The notes: generated by a model from the sequence alone, not told the origin. 64,000 nucleotides of DNA from an uncultured Lachnospiraceae bacterium (GCA_948470335.1 CAOKOL010000006.1:58717-122716); one strand, 5' to 3'. Shown: positions 34,024 through 42,268, numbered from the stretch's first letter. Translations and numbers: made by a program.

Positions 34024-34365
34024 ATGACAGAAAGTATGTATGAGATTTCATATGAGAAGGACAGGGATGCTTTGATTGTCAGGCTTCCCAAAGAGGTGGA
34101 CCATCATTTCAGCCAGGGACTGAAAGAGGTGACGGAATCCTATGCGGTGATGGGACAGGTCCGGTGTATTATTTTTGATTTTGCCCGGACCGAATTTATG
34201 GACAGCACCGGAATCGGCATCCTGCTGGGCCGGTACAAATTTATGCGGGCATTAGGGGGCACCATTGCGCTGGCAAACGTCAGCGGCCGGATCCAGAGAA
34301 TTCTGAAAATAGCCGGCATATACCGGATTATACCGAATCTGGAGTGGGATATGAAAGAGCAGTAG
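34024..34365 (+). CDS. spoIIAA: Anti-sigma F factor antagonist
   Basis: A 113-residue STAS-domain protein. The phosphorylatable serine lies in FMDSTGIGILLGRYK, the invariant SpoIIAA motif, with the preceding RCIIFDFARTE strand and the closing GIYRIIPNLE. In sporulation it is dephosphorylated in the forespore and then releases sigma F from SpoIIAB. CGGAGGCG lies 5-6 nt before the ATG. It opens spoIIAA-spoIIAB-sigF, but the usual tight joint to spoIIAB is broken by a 230-bp tandem repeat starting at its stop codon. Confidence 0.95.
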   Translation: MTESMYEISYEKDRDALIVRLPKEVDHHFSQGLKEVTESYAVMGQVRCIIFDFARTEFMDSTGIGILLGRYKFMRALGGTIALANVSGRIQRILKIAGIYRIIPNLEWDMKEQ

Positions 34366-34593
34366 GACTGGAGCGGTACTATAAAACAGCGGAAGTCCGG
34401 AGCGTGCACAGCGCAATTTACGGACATGGGACATGGGCGGAAATTGAGCTTGATCCGGGTGTACGAGCAGGACTGGAGCGGTACTATAAAACAGCGGAAG
34501 TCCGGAGCGTGCACAGCGCAATTTACGGACATGGGACATGGGCGGAAATTGAGCTTGATCCGGGTGTACGAGCAGGACTGGAGCGGTACTATA
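34365..34593 (+). repeat. Tandem repeat, 105-bp unit, inside the spoIIA operon
   Basis: A 105-bp unit beginning GGACTGGAGCGGTACT occurs identically at 34365 and 34470 with a partial third at 34575, starting at the last base of the spoIIAA stop codon. The unit shares its opening with the 104-bp repeat after folC. Because 105 is a multiple of 3, two plus-strand frames remain open through it as 35-residue repeats, but these lack gene-like features. Confidence 0.92.
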
Positions 34594-34618
34594 TTTAGAA
34601 AGGGGAAGAAAAAATTTT

Positions 34619-35074
34619 ATGGATACGCAGGAAAGAAAGCAGGAGCCTTTGGAACGGCGGGAAACGATGCGGGTGGAGTTGGAGAGCTATTCTCATAATG
34701 AACAACTGGCCAGGGTGGTGGTGGCGGCCTATATGACCAGGCTGAATCCTACCGTGGACGAAACGGAGGATGTCAAGACAGCCGTTTCGGAAGCCGTGAC
34801 CAATGCGATTATTCATGGTTATCAAGAGAGCGGGGAAACTTTGATTCTCAGAGTCAGTTCCGTTGGGGGCGAGCTTCAGGTAGAAGTGGAGGACCACGGC
34901 GTAGGAATTCCGGATGTGGAGCAGGCCAGACAGCCGCTGTATACGACCAGTACGGAAGGAGAGCGGTCCGGAATGGGATTTACGTTTATGGAAACGTTTA
35001 TGGACCAGGTGGAGGTGCGCTCTGCGCCGGGCAGCGGCACACTGGTAGTGATGAAAAAGAAAATCGGAGCGTAA
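34619..35074 (+). CDS. spoIIAB: Anti-sigma F factor / SpoIIAA kinase
   Basis: A 151-residue GHKL-type kinase that binds and inhibits sigma F and phosphorylates SpoIIAA. Seen: VKTAVSEAVTNAIIHGY (N box), VEDHGVGIPDVEQARQPLYTT (G1 region) and ERSGMGFTFMETFMDQV (G2 region), all standard. The ATG at 34619 has AAAGGGG rather far upstream. ATG 34667 would give MRVELESYSHNEQLARV, closer to the Bacillus start, so the true start may be there. It leads into sigF with 9 nt between. The repeat array separates it from spoIIAA. Confidence 0.95.
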   Translation: MDTQERKQEPLERRETMRVELESYSHNEQLARVVVAAYMTRLNPTVDETEDVKTAVSEAVTNAIIHGYQESGETLILRVSSVGGELQVEVEDHGVGIPDVEQARQPLYTTSTEGERSGMGFTFMETFMDQVEVRSAPGSGTLVVMKKKIGA

Positions 35075-35083
35075 GGAGTGTGT

Positions 35084-35797
35084 ATGGACGAAACGGCAAA
35101 ACTGATTCAGTCTGCACACGAAGGAGATAAGTCCGCCAGGGACAGGCTGGTTGCCGAAAATATGGGGCTGGTCTGGAGCATTGTCCGGCGCTTTGGCGGG
35201 AGAGGATACGATCCGGAGGATTTGTTTCAGATTGGCAGCATCGGTTTGATTAAGGCAATCGATAAGTTTGATTTAAACTATGACGTGAAATTTTCCACTT
35301 ATGCCGTGCCGATGATTGCCGGTGAGATCAAGCGGTTTCTCAGAGACGACGGCATGATTAAGGTAAGCCGCGTGCTGAAAGAGACTGCCGTGAAAGCAAA
35401 AGGGGTCAGGGAGGCGCTGAATTTAAAACTTGGCCGGGAACCGACGTTAAATGAGATCGCGGAGGAGCTTGGGATCTGTGTGGAAGAACTGGCGGCGGCC
35501 ATGGAATCCGGGGCGGAGATTGAGTCACTGCAGAAAACCATTTATCAGGGTGACGGAAGCAGCATTCATCTGATGGACAAGCTGGAAGAAAAATCCAACC
35601 CGGCGGAAGATGTGCTGAATAAAATGCTGCTCGGCAGGCTGTTAAAGGAGCTGTCGCCTCAGGAGCGGAAAATTATCATCCGGCGCTATTATCTGGAGCA
35701 GACCCAGACCCAGATCGCAAAGGAGCTGGGTATTTCCCAGGTGCAGGTATCCCGGATGGAGAAAAAAATTTTAAAATCCATGCGTGAGAAGCTGTGA
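35084..35797 (+). CDS. sigF: RNA polymerase sporulation sigma factor F
   Basis: A 237-residue sigma-70 family factor that directs forespore transcription. Region 2 is clear (AENMGLVWSIVRRFGGRGYDPEDLFQIGSIGLIKAIDKFD), as are region 3 (MIKVSRVLKETAVKAKGVREAL) and region 4 (LSPQERKIIIRRYYLEQTQTQIAKELGISQVQVSRMEKKIL). Length and neighbours (spoIIAA, spoIIAB) fix it as sigma F rather than sigma G. AAGGAG lies 5 nt before the ATG at 35084; a GTG two codons upstream is unlikely. A hairpin and a forespore-type promoter for spoVA follow. Confidence 0.95.
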   Translation: MDETAKLIQSAHEGDKSARDRLVAENMGLVWSIVRRFGGRGYDPEDLFQIGSIGLIKAIDKFDLNYDVKFSTYAVPMIAGEIKRFLRDDGMIKVSRVLKETAVKAKGVREALNLKLGREPTLNEIAEELGICVEELAAAMESGAEIESLQKTIYQGDGSSIHLMDKLEEKSNPAEDVLNKMLLGRLLKELSPQERKIIIRRYYLEQTQTQIAKELGISQVQVSRMEKKILKSMREKL

Positions 35798-35815
35798 CGG
35801 TCTTGCGGCATCTGT

Positions 35816-35843
35816 TCTTTTCATTTTTTTAATTGTGAAAAGA
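35816..35843. terminator. Hairpin after sigF
   Basis: TCTTTTCA and TGAAAAGA are perfect 8-nt arms around a T-rich loop. The T run lies in the loop, not after the stem, so termination is not certain. Confidence 0.4.
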
Positions 35844-35850
35844 CTGCCTG

Positions 35851-35880
35851 TGTATAAAAGTGATAAAACCACACATAATA
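35851..35880 (+). promoter_or_regulatory. Forespore-type (sigma F/G) promoter for spoVA operon
   Basis: TGTATA (35851-35856), a 17-nt spacer and CATAATA (35874-35880). The -10 fits the sigma G consensus CATWHTA exactly and the -35 fits gHATR. It lies in the 260-nt gap before the spoVA genes, which are sigma G controlled in Bacillus. Confidence 0.55.
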
Positions 35881-36057
35881 ACACTGATTCAGCCGGATCA
35901 GACTCTGACAAAGTATTTCTGATCGGATTCTGTCAGGATATTTTGAATGAAGCGTTTGCAGGGGATTCTGTGAACGGAATTTTTTGCGGCGGAACATGTG
36001 GAAATGTGTATCGCCGCAGTCCGGCGATAACAGGAACGTGGTAAAGGATGTGTGGTT

Positions 36058-36342
36058 ATGACACAGGGAAGAAAACGAATGGTAATCGTTGTTGTGGTTC
36101 TGGCCTTGCTTTTTGCGGCGGTCTGGGGATACCTGACCTATACCGGCAGGCAAAGTGAGGATCTGGGATATCTGGTTCGGCGAGACGGATGCGGAATCGA
36201 GAATGTTTTAGAATATGTACCGGAACACCGGGCAGGATATGCAGAGAAATCTGAAAAGAAGAATGGCACGGAATCCGGCTTCCGGGAACTGGCCATGTCT
36301 GAAATGAAATACGAACAGGAAGGGAAGAACTGCCATGGCTGA
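36058..36342 (+). CDS. Small single-pass membrane protein preceding spoVAA
   Basis: A 94-residue protein with a basic start (MTQGRKRM) and one hydrophobic helix (VIVVVVLALLFAAVWGYLTY), then a charged domain with YLVRRDGCGIENVLEYVPEHRAGYA. It overlaps the spoVAA start by 8 nt, suggesting translational coupling. It lies between sigF and spoVA, so a sporulation role is likely, but I do not recognise the family. AAAGGA lies about 9 nt before the ATG; a GTG at 36052 is an alternative. Confidence 0.6.
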   Translation: MTQGRKRMVIVVVVLALLFAAVWGYLTYTGRQSEDLGYLVRRDGCGIENVLEYVPEHRAGYAEKSEKKNGTESGFRELAMSEMKYEQEGKNCHG

Positions 36343-36961
36343 TACCGTTTATCTGAAATTTGAAAAAAATGTGGAGGTACACAGCCGGGAAGTGAATCTG
36401 GGACTGGCGGGACAGATTTACTGTGCCAATCCGTCGGTCCAGGCAAAATGCAGAGCCCTGAAACTGGCAAATATCCATGAGAATGAAAACCATCGTCAGG
36501 TATTTTCCGTACTTCAGGTTACACAGATCATTCAGGAGATGGACAGCCAGTTGACAGTCAGCAATCTGGGAGAGACAGATTTTATCGTGGATTACCAGCC
36601 GGCAGGCAGCAGAAAGCGGGCATGGGCCTGGACAAAGACACTGGCGGTATGTGTCATTGTCTTTGTGGGAGCGGCTTTTGCCATTATGACGTTTAACAAC
36701 GACGGAGATGTGCCGAAAATTTTTACGGATCTTTATATGCAGGTGATGGGACGAGAGCCGGGGCAGGTGAATGTGCTGAATATCTCTTATTCTATTGGTC
36801 TGCCCCTGGGGATTATCGTCTTTTTTAATCATTTTTCCAAAGTGGCCTTTTCTTCTGATCCCACGCCCCTGGAAGTACAGATGCGTACTTATGAGGATGA
36901 CGTGGACACGACACTGATTAAGAACGCAGGCAGAAAGGAATCGGGTGTGGATGTTTCTTAA
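36335..36961 (+). CDS. spoVAA: Stage V sporulation protein AA
   Basis: A 208-residue protein with the SpoVAA plan: a cytoplasmic front of about 95 residues (YLKFEKNVEVHSREVNLG, then QVFSVLQVTQIIQEM) and two C-terminal membrane segments (TLAVCVIVFVGAAFAIMTF, about 105-125; SIGLPLGIIVFFNHF, about 150-165). SpoVA proteins form the channel that moves Ca-dipicolinate into the forespore and out on germination. The ATG follows AAGGGAAG. It overlaps spoVAB by 17 nt, so this is a tightly packed operon. Confidence 0.9.
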   Translation: MADTVYLKFEKNVEVHSREVNLGLAGQIYCANPSVQAKCRALKLANIHENENHRQVFSVLQVTQIIQEMDSQLTVSNLGETDFIVDYQPAGSRKRAWAWTKTLAVCVIVFVGAAFAIMTFNNDGDVPKIFTDLYMQVMGREPGQVNVLNISYSIGLPLGIIVFFNHFSKVAFSSDPTPLEVQMRTYEDDVDTTLIKNAGRKESGVDVS

Positions 36962-37373
36962 ATATCTGTTTTTAACCGTTTGCGGACTCAGCGCCGGAGG
37001 CGTGATCGCTGCCGGACTGTTTGCCTTTATTACTACCATCGGCGTGATTCCCAGGCTGGCAGGGAAAACCCATACGGCCTATGCGTCCAGACTTTATGAA
37101 GACTGTATCGTGCTGGGGGCGGGCCTGGGAAACGGAGCGCAGTTATTTGGGTGGAAACTTTTTGGCGGAAATCCTCTTATGGCGGTTTTCGGCCTCAGCG
37201 CAGGCGTATTCGTGGGCTGCCTGATTATGTCCCTTGCGGAGACGCTGGACGCGGTTCCCGTAATGAATCGCCGGATGAGATTGTCAGTGGGATTTCAGTT
37301 TATTATCCTCAGCCTGGCAGTGGGAAAATGTGCCGGGGCGCTGATGTCGGTATTGACGGGGATTGGTGTATAA
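36945..37373 (+). CDS. spoVAB: Stage V sporulation protein AB
   Basis: A 142-residue integral membrane protein with four hydrophobic segments. FLTVCGLSAGGVIAAGLFAFITTIGVIPRLAGKT and YEDCIVLGAGLGNGAQLF match SpoVAB. A GTG at 36945 has AAAGGAA five nt upstream and is taken as start; the ATG at 36951 is also possible. It overlaps spoVAA and is followed by a 222-nt gap before spoVAC; that gap holds only weak hairpins. Confidence 0.9.
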   Translation: MWMFLKYLFLTVCGLSAGGVIAAGLFAFITTIGVIPRLAGKTHTAYASRLYEDCIVLGAGLGNGAQLFGWKLFGGNPLMAVFGLSAGVFVGCLIMSLAETLDAVPVMNRRMRLSVGFQFIILSLAVGKCAGALMSVLTGIGV

Positions 37374-37595
37374 AGAAAAGTTCGAGAAGTGTCAGGGGGC
37401 ATGTCGGTTTTCATGATGGCGGTATGGTCCGGGCGGTGCTTCCGCTCAGATGAAGCGGTTGTGTAAATGAGACAGTGGGATTCTGCCGTTTTGGGAAGAA
37501 AGAACCGCGGGAATAATTTGAATAAGTTTTACGGAATGATTTATAAAAAGCTGCGAAAAGAACCTATAAAAATACGAAAGTGAGGATGCCGCGAT

Positions 37596-38036
37596 ATGGA
37601 TAAAGAACAGTATCAGGAATATGTGAAACAGGTGACGCCCACCCATAATACTTTTTTAAACGTGTTGAAAGCTTTTCTGACCGGAGGAGTTATCTGCCTG
37701 ATCGGCCAGGGTGTGAATCAGTTCTTTGCGGTCGTTCAGGGAATGGACAAAGAGACAGCCTCCGCCTGGACGCTGCTTACGCTGATTCTGGCATCAATAC
37801 TTCTGACAGGATTTAATGTGTACCCCGGACTTGTAAAATTCGGCGGGGCAGGAGCGCTGGTGCCGATTACAGGGTTTGCAAATTCTGTGGTTTCCCCGGC
37901 GATTGAGTATCAGAAGGAGGGGCAGGTGTTCGGGGTTGGGTGTAAGATTTTTACGATTGCCGGGCCGGTGATTTTGTTCGGGACGCTGGCCAGTTGGGTG
38001 CTGGGGGTGGTGTATTGGGTGTGGCAGATGGTGTGA
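37596..38036 (+). CDS. spoVAC: Stage V sporulation protein AC
   Basis: A 146-residue membrane protein and mechanosensitive core of the SpoVA dipicolinate channel. Start MDKEQYQEYVKQVTPTHN, GGVICLIGQGVN, ASILLTGFNVYPGLVKFGGAGALVPITGFANSV and the final GPVILFGTLASWVLGVVYWVW match SpoVAC at full length. Normally spoVAD and spoVAE follow, but here a terminator and a decayed gene come next. The last ~75 bp are echoed as a degenerate copy at 39401-39476. Confidence 0.95.
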   Translation: MDKEQYQEYVKQVTPTHNTFLNVLKAFLTGGVICLIGQGVNQFFAVVQGMDKETASAWTLLTLILASILLTGFNVYPGLVKFGGAGALVPITGFANSVVSPAIEYQKEGQVFGVGCKIFTIAGPVILFGTLASWVLGVVYWVWQMV

Positions 38037-38065
38037 GGGAGTGAAAAATTTTATTGGGAAGACGG

Positions 38066-38110
38066 AACAGAGCGATGGGACTGAACGGATGTCTTGTGGC
38101 TCTGTTTTTT
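38066..38110 (+). terminator. Terminator after spoVAC
   Basis: AACAGAGC and GCTCTGTT form an 8-bp stem with a T tract after the 3' arm. It would stop spoVA transcription before spoVAD-type genes could follow. Confidence 0.75.
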
Positions 38111-38249
38111 AGGTGGGAATTAAAGAGTGTGAGATTGTATGTAGAAATGTTTTCCAGCGTTGTGCTTTTGAGTTTTTTCGATTATAATGTTAATATCTGG
38201 ATGCATTGATTAACAGATGATATAGGCTGCTTTTGAATGGGGAGTGGAT

Positions 38250-39358
38250 ATGGAAGAATTATTTAATCCGGCAGATTTTGATTCTTATAAAGAAGATAAC
38301 AGAAGGGAAGTAAAAAAAGCAGAAGGCGGGCTGCCTAATAGTTTATGGGATACTTATTCTGCCTTTGCAAACTGTTATGGCGGAGTTATTATCCTTGGGG
38401 TAAAAGAGGACAAGAACGGTAATTGGCATACAACTGGGTTGAAAAATGCAGCAAAGTTGAAAAAAATTTTCTGGGATACGCTTAACAATCGTAAGAAGGT
38501 AAGTGTCAACCTTTTGAAAGATGACGATGTGGAAACTTTTTCAGTGCCTTGCTCTGACGATGTGATTATGGTAATTTGGGTGCCGAGTGCAAAGCGGGAA
38601 CAAAAACCGGTATATGTCAATGATGATTTGTTTGGAGGGACTTTTCGCAGAAACTGGGAGGGAGATTACCACTGTACCAGATTACAGGTTAAGACAATGC
38701 TGAGGGATCAGGCAGAGGAAACCATGGATATGGAAGTGCTTGATGAGGCTGAAATGGAAGATTTGAATCAGGACTCCATCCGCGGTTATCGTAACAGCCA
38801 CAAATCTTTTAAACCAGGGCATCCTTTTGAGAGGTTAGACGATCCTGAGTATCTCAGGGTAATTGGAGCGGCCGGTTTTTCAAAAGACGATAAAAGGCTT
38901 CATCCGACTGCCGCCGGAATGCTTATGTTTGGAAATGAGTATGATATTGTAAGGTATTTTCCGGAATATTTTTTGGATTATAGGGAAAATCCGGATACCA
39001 TAATTAGATGGACAGACAGACTTCAATCTTCATCTGGGGAGTGGTCGGGAAACCTGTTTGATTTTTATTTTCGGGTATATGGTAAGATTGTGAAGGATAT
39101 TAAAGTGCCATTTAAGAACAGTGCTGATATTGAAATTCATCAAAAAACGAGCGATAAAAACAAGCGATAAAAACAAATAAAAATATGGAAAAAATCAGAG
39201 TGTATTTACAAGAACACAAAACAGCAAAAACCAAAGATATTGCGCAAGTACTGGGTTTGAGTACGGCAAGAACGAGAGAGATGCTTTCTGTGATGGATGA
39301 TGTGGAGGCGTTGGGAAAGAATAAAATGCGGACATATCGGCTGCGTAAGGAGAAATGA
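38250..39358 (+). pseudogene. Decayed AlbA_2/Schlafen-type ATP-binding protein gene
   Basis: The first frame (38250-39170) encodes the front of a family of AlbA_2-domain proteins: DSYKEDNRREVKKAEGGLPNSLW, FANCYGGVIILGVKED, GTFRRNWEGDYHCTR, HPTAAGMLMFGNEYDI. It stops after VPFKNS, just where the conserved R-x-D-D-T-P-V-H and GHKL ATPase region should begin. A separate in-frame ATG (39185-39358, 57 aa) encodes the C-terminal winged-helix (AKTKDIAQVLGLSTARTREML). The GATAAAAACAA repeat at the break points to a deletion or slippage. It sits between spoVAC and the tail copy of spoVAC, so it looks like an accessory insertion. The GTG at 38244 is an alternative start; GGGGAG precedes the ATG. Confidence 0.6.
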
Positions 39359-39400
39359 CAGGCAGGAAAATGAGGATATAATAAAATAATTCATTCGGCT

Positions 39401-39476
39401 GCCGCCCCGGTGATTTTGTTTGGAACGCTGGCAAGCCAGGTTCTGAGAGGACATGTTGGATGTGGCAGATGGTATG
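39401..39476 (+). pseudogene. Degenerate copy of the spoVAC 3' end
   Basis: About 75 bp here closely parallel the end of spoVAC (37960-38034): GTGATTTTGTT-GGNACGCTGGC-AG at one end and TGTGGCAGATGGT at the other, with substitutions and one missing base. It is not translatable as SpoVAC. It bounds a ~1.3-kb segment holding the decayed AlbA_2 gene, suggesting an insertion or recombination at the spoVAC end. Confidence 0.65.
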
Positions 39477-39529
39477 GTAAGTTAAGTAACTTAAGCCAGG
39501 TAGGCTCACAAAAGAAAAAGGAGAACTCT

Positions 39530-41215
39530 ATGGATTTTAAACAATATATGACGGCAGTCGAAAAACAACTGGACTCCATGACCGGGCAGCAGATGAAAAG
39601 CTGGATTTTAACCCAGGCTCGGATTGTAGACGAGGGTCAGAGGCAGGATTTTCTGAACAATTTGTCAGGGAAAAAGCCGGAAATACTTTCTTTAAACGCC
39701 GGAGAAATCCATGCGTGGTGTGAGCAGGTGGAGAGTGGGACTCTTTATTTTGAAACGGAACAGGAGGAGTATTACGAGGAAGGCGACTGGGATTCGGATT
39801 GGAGGACGATTTATTATGATGCATTTGATATTATTCCATATTTAACAAAAGCCTTTGAAACTTGTCAAAAGCTTGTCCTCGTGGGCGAATATGAAACGGC
39901 ATATGCTTTGCTTGACCGATTGTGCAGGATAGAATTTTATACGGATTTTGAGGAAGAAGACTGGCTTGGAGATGAAGAACCATTGACTTTGGAAAAGCTG
40001 GCGGAGGAAGGTATGCTGACAATTGATTTTGCGAAGCTGTCACAAAATCTTTTGTATGCCTGCTATCAGAGTACAAACGGAGAGGAACGGCTCCGGAAAC
40101 TGTATGAATATCTGATCTGGAAAATGTGCGGCGGAGTGAAAATGACAGATGTGTTTGCCTTTGGTCCCGAACCTTTGCCGGGAACGGCGGAATTTATGGA
40201 GAACTGGCATGCTTATCTTTCACATACCCCTGGGGATCGTGCGGCAGAGCTTCTGGCGGATGCATGCATTTATCTGGGAGGAGAAGAAAAATTACGGATA
40301 ACGGCTGCGGAAACGGTGGATATGCATCCTTGCTTATATATCATTTACTGTCAAAGGCGGATGGAAGCGGAAGACTGGATGGACTGTGTGTCAGTTGGGC
40401 AGACAGCCGTAGAAACGATCCATGTCAACAAGGAAATCCGGGGAAAGATTGCGGAAATTGCATTTCAGGCGGCGGAACATCTGAACGATTATGACAGGAT
40501 GAAACTATTTGGAAAAGCAATCTTTTTCTCAAAGCCGGATTGCGCCGGTCTTCTTCGTCTGTATCGTCTGGGAGATATAAAGCTGATAGAAGACGCCGGA
40601 AAGCGACTGGAAGAAATTACGGCAGAGCCATTTATGGCAAACAGAGGTTATTTCAACAGAGAGCAGAGGGAAACAAATATTCCTGATCAGAAACAAAAAG
40701 CAGTGTATCGTTTTATGCTGGGAGATTTTGAGTACGGGTGGGAAATCAGCAGGACGGATGATAAATATTTGGGCTGGAGCGGCAGCTTTAAAGAGCTTTT
40801 TGTCATGCTGGCACTGGTATTGCTGAAAAAGCCGGATGGAAATATGGCGAGAGCGGATGAGAAGATTTTGGGCACGCTGCAATATCGGCTGCGCTTTGAT
40901 GACTGCTGCGGGTGTTCTTTTGAAACCGCACTTTTAGCCTGGAGAAACGGTTATCTGCTTTCGGAAAAACAAAAAGAGGATTGTCTGAACTGGCTGCAGC
41001 GGGAAATTGATAAGAGAACAGCGGCTGTCGTGGGAGGCGGATATCGGAACAGTTATCATAAAGCGGCCGAATTGATTGTGGCACTGGGGGAAATTCTGGA
41101 GGAAAATGGGGAGCCAGGCGCCATGAGAAAGCTGGTCGACCATTACAAGCAAATGCACTCAAGAAAGAGAGCCTTTCGGGCGGAGATCGATGAACTGAGT
41201 AAACGTGTGAGATAA
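39530..41215 (+). CDS. Hypothetical helical-repeat protein
   Basis: A 561-residue soluble protein I do not recognise. It is rich in helices with TPR/HEAT-like spacing (ALLDRLCRIEFYTDFEEEDW, LSQNLLYACYQSTNGEERLRKLYEYLIW, SVGQTAVETIHVNKEIRGKIAEIAFQAAEHL), and acidic near the front (EEYYEEGDWDSDW). No catalytic motif is evident. AAAAAGGAG lies 7 nt before the ATG at 39530; the open frame extends upstream into the spoVAC-tail relic but has no ribosome site there. It is isolated, ending at a GC-rich hairpin convergent with the next gene. Confidence 0.6.
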   Translation: MDFKQYMTAVEKQLDSMTGQQMKSWILTQARIVDEGQRQDFLNNLSGKKPEILSLNAGEIHAWCEQVESGTLYFETEQEEYYEEGDWDSDWRTIYYDAFDIIPYLTKAFETCQKLVLVGEYETAYALLDRLCRIEFYTDFEEEDWLGDEEPLTLEKLAEEGMLTIDFAKLSQNLLYACYQSTNGEERLRKLYEYLIWKMCGGVKMTDVFAFGPEPLPGTAEFMENWHAYLSHTPGDRAAELLADACIYLGGEEKLRITAAETVDMHPCLYIIYCQRRMEAEDWMDCVSVGQTAVETIHVNKEIRGKIAEIAFQAAEHLNDYDRMKLFGKAIFFSKPDCAGLLRLYRLGDIKLIEDAGKRLEEITAEPFMANRGYFNREQRETNIPDQKQKAVYRFMLGDFEYGWEISRTDDKYLGWSGSFKELFVMLALVLLKKPDGNMARADEKILGTLQYRLRFDDCCGCSFETALLAWRNGYLLSEKQKEDCLNWLQREIDKRTAAVVGGGYRNSYHKAAELIVALGEILEENGEPGAMRKLVDHYKQMHSRKRAFRAEIDELSKRVR

Positions 41216-41225
41216 TACAAACACC

Positions 41226-41258
41226 GCCCCGGTCCGCCGCATCGTGCGAAACCGGGGC
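41226..41258. terminator. GC-rich hairpin between convergent genes
   Basis: GCCCCGGT and ACCGGGGC are perfect 8-nt arms around a 17-nt loop. T-rich sequence flanks it, so it can end both converging transcripts. Confidence 0.55.
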
Positions 41259-41269
41259 AGTCAGTCTTC

Positions 41270-42073
41270 TTATTTCTTTTCGTTCTCCGTCTCTTTCAGC
41301 TCTACGATCTTACAGTTCTCTTTTACTTCCTTCGGTACTTCAAAATCCGGCGCGCTTCCATAATTGGAATATACCAGCGTGCTGACGGCGCCCCAGATGC
41401 CGGCCATCGGGCGGGGCTGGTCGCCGCCGTAGGCGTTGTCCAGAATTTTTTCATTGATCTCTTTCAGGCTGAATACGATTTTCGTCATAAGGCCGGTGTC
41501 TGCGTCCAGATATACGTTAACCGGAATATCCGGCATATCCTGGTAGAAGGACTCGTCGTCGGTCAGGATGCTCAGAAGAGTCAGACTGGTCACCATGCCG
41601 AGAACGGGGCGGGTGAATTCGCCGGGAATGATGCCCCGGAGGGTAATGATGTTATGACCGTCGATTTCTTCCGTGTCGATGATCTCAAAAGACTTTTTGT
41701 CTCTGAAAAAAGCAGGGAAGTTTAAAAGCATATAGAAGGATTCCAGGTAGCTCAGGAAATTTCCCTGCCGGTATTCGTTTCGGCTCCATCCCTGAGGGCT
41801 GTCCGAGTATTCGTAATAGTGCTCGCCCTCCGTAATCCAGTAAGATTTCTGTTCCAGATCCATGCCGTAAAAACGGGTGGCAATGTCGATCATGGCCTTG
41901 TCCTGGAAAACGGTGGAATGGTTGCTCAACTGGTTTTCGATAATGCTCTGGTCCTTGCCGGTCAGTGTGACGGATACCATAAGCTGACATTCGAAATTAT
42001 GGGTATTCTGAACCAGTTCTTCCGCACGGGTTAAAAGCTTTTCTGCTGACATTTCTTTATTGTTATTTTCCAT
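41270..42073 (-). CDS. Hypothetical LolA-like beta-rich protein
   Basis: A 267-residue protein with no signal peptide. The alternation of beta strands and short turns (FECQLMVSVTLTGKDQ, KAMIDIATRFYGMDLEQKSYWITEGEHYYEY, IDTEEIDGHNIITLRGIIP, IPVNVYLDADTGLMTKIVFSLKEI) is typical of LolA/DUF6612-type folds, which in Clostridia usually carry a lipoprotein signal; here that is missing. AGGAAATC lies upstream of the start. A TGATATACT extended -10 is visible at about 42190-42198 on the minus strand. Function is unknown. Confidence 0.55.
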   Translation of the reverse strand: MENNNKEMSAEKLLTRAEELVQNTHNFECQLMVSVTLTGKDQSIIENQLSNHSTVFQDKAMIDIATRFYGMDLEQKSYWITEGEHYYEYSDSPQGWSRNEYRQGNFLSYLESFYMLLNFPAFFRDKKSFEIIDTEEIDGHNIITLRGIIPGEFTRPVLGMVTSLTLLSILTDDESFYQDMPDIPVNVYLDADTGLMTKIVFSLKEINEKILDNAYGGDQPRPMAGIWGAVSTLVYSNYGSAPDFEVPKEVKENCKIVELKETENEKK

Positions 42074-42268
42074 AGTGATGATTTCCTCCGAAAAAGTTTG
42101 TTGTGAAACTGCAAAGGCTTTGAAATCAGATTTGTTATTCGCGGCAAACGGTTATGATTTGTCAGCCTTTGATGAGAGATAAATAAAGTATATCATATGG
42201 TTTCAAAATTGGCTATTGTTTTTAAGCGCCGTAATTTAACTGGAAAATTTGGTTATTTTGATCGTTAT

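Noticed and set aside
32178..34593. CRISPR array
   Set aside because: Units are 104-105 bp in direct tandem with no spacers, and no cas genes are present.
34344..34698. Genes encoded in the 105-bp repeats
   Set aside because: The frames exist only because the unit is a multiple of 3; no ribosome site, and composition is not protein-like.
35784..36044. Small gene between sigF and spoVA
   Set aside because: The frame overlaps the sigF end, has no ribosome site and spans the hairpin and promoter.
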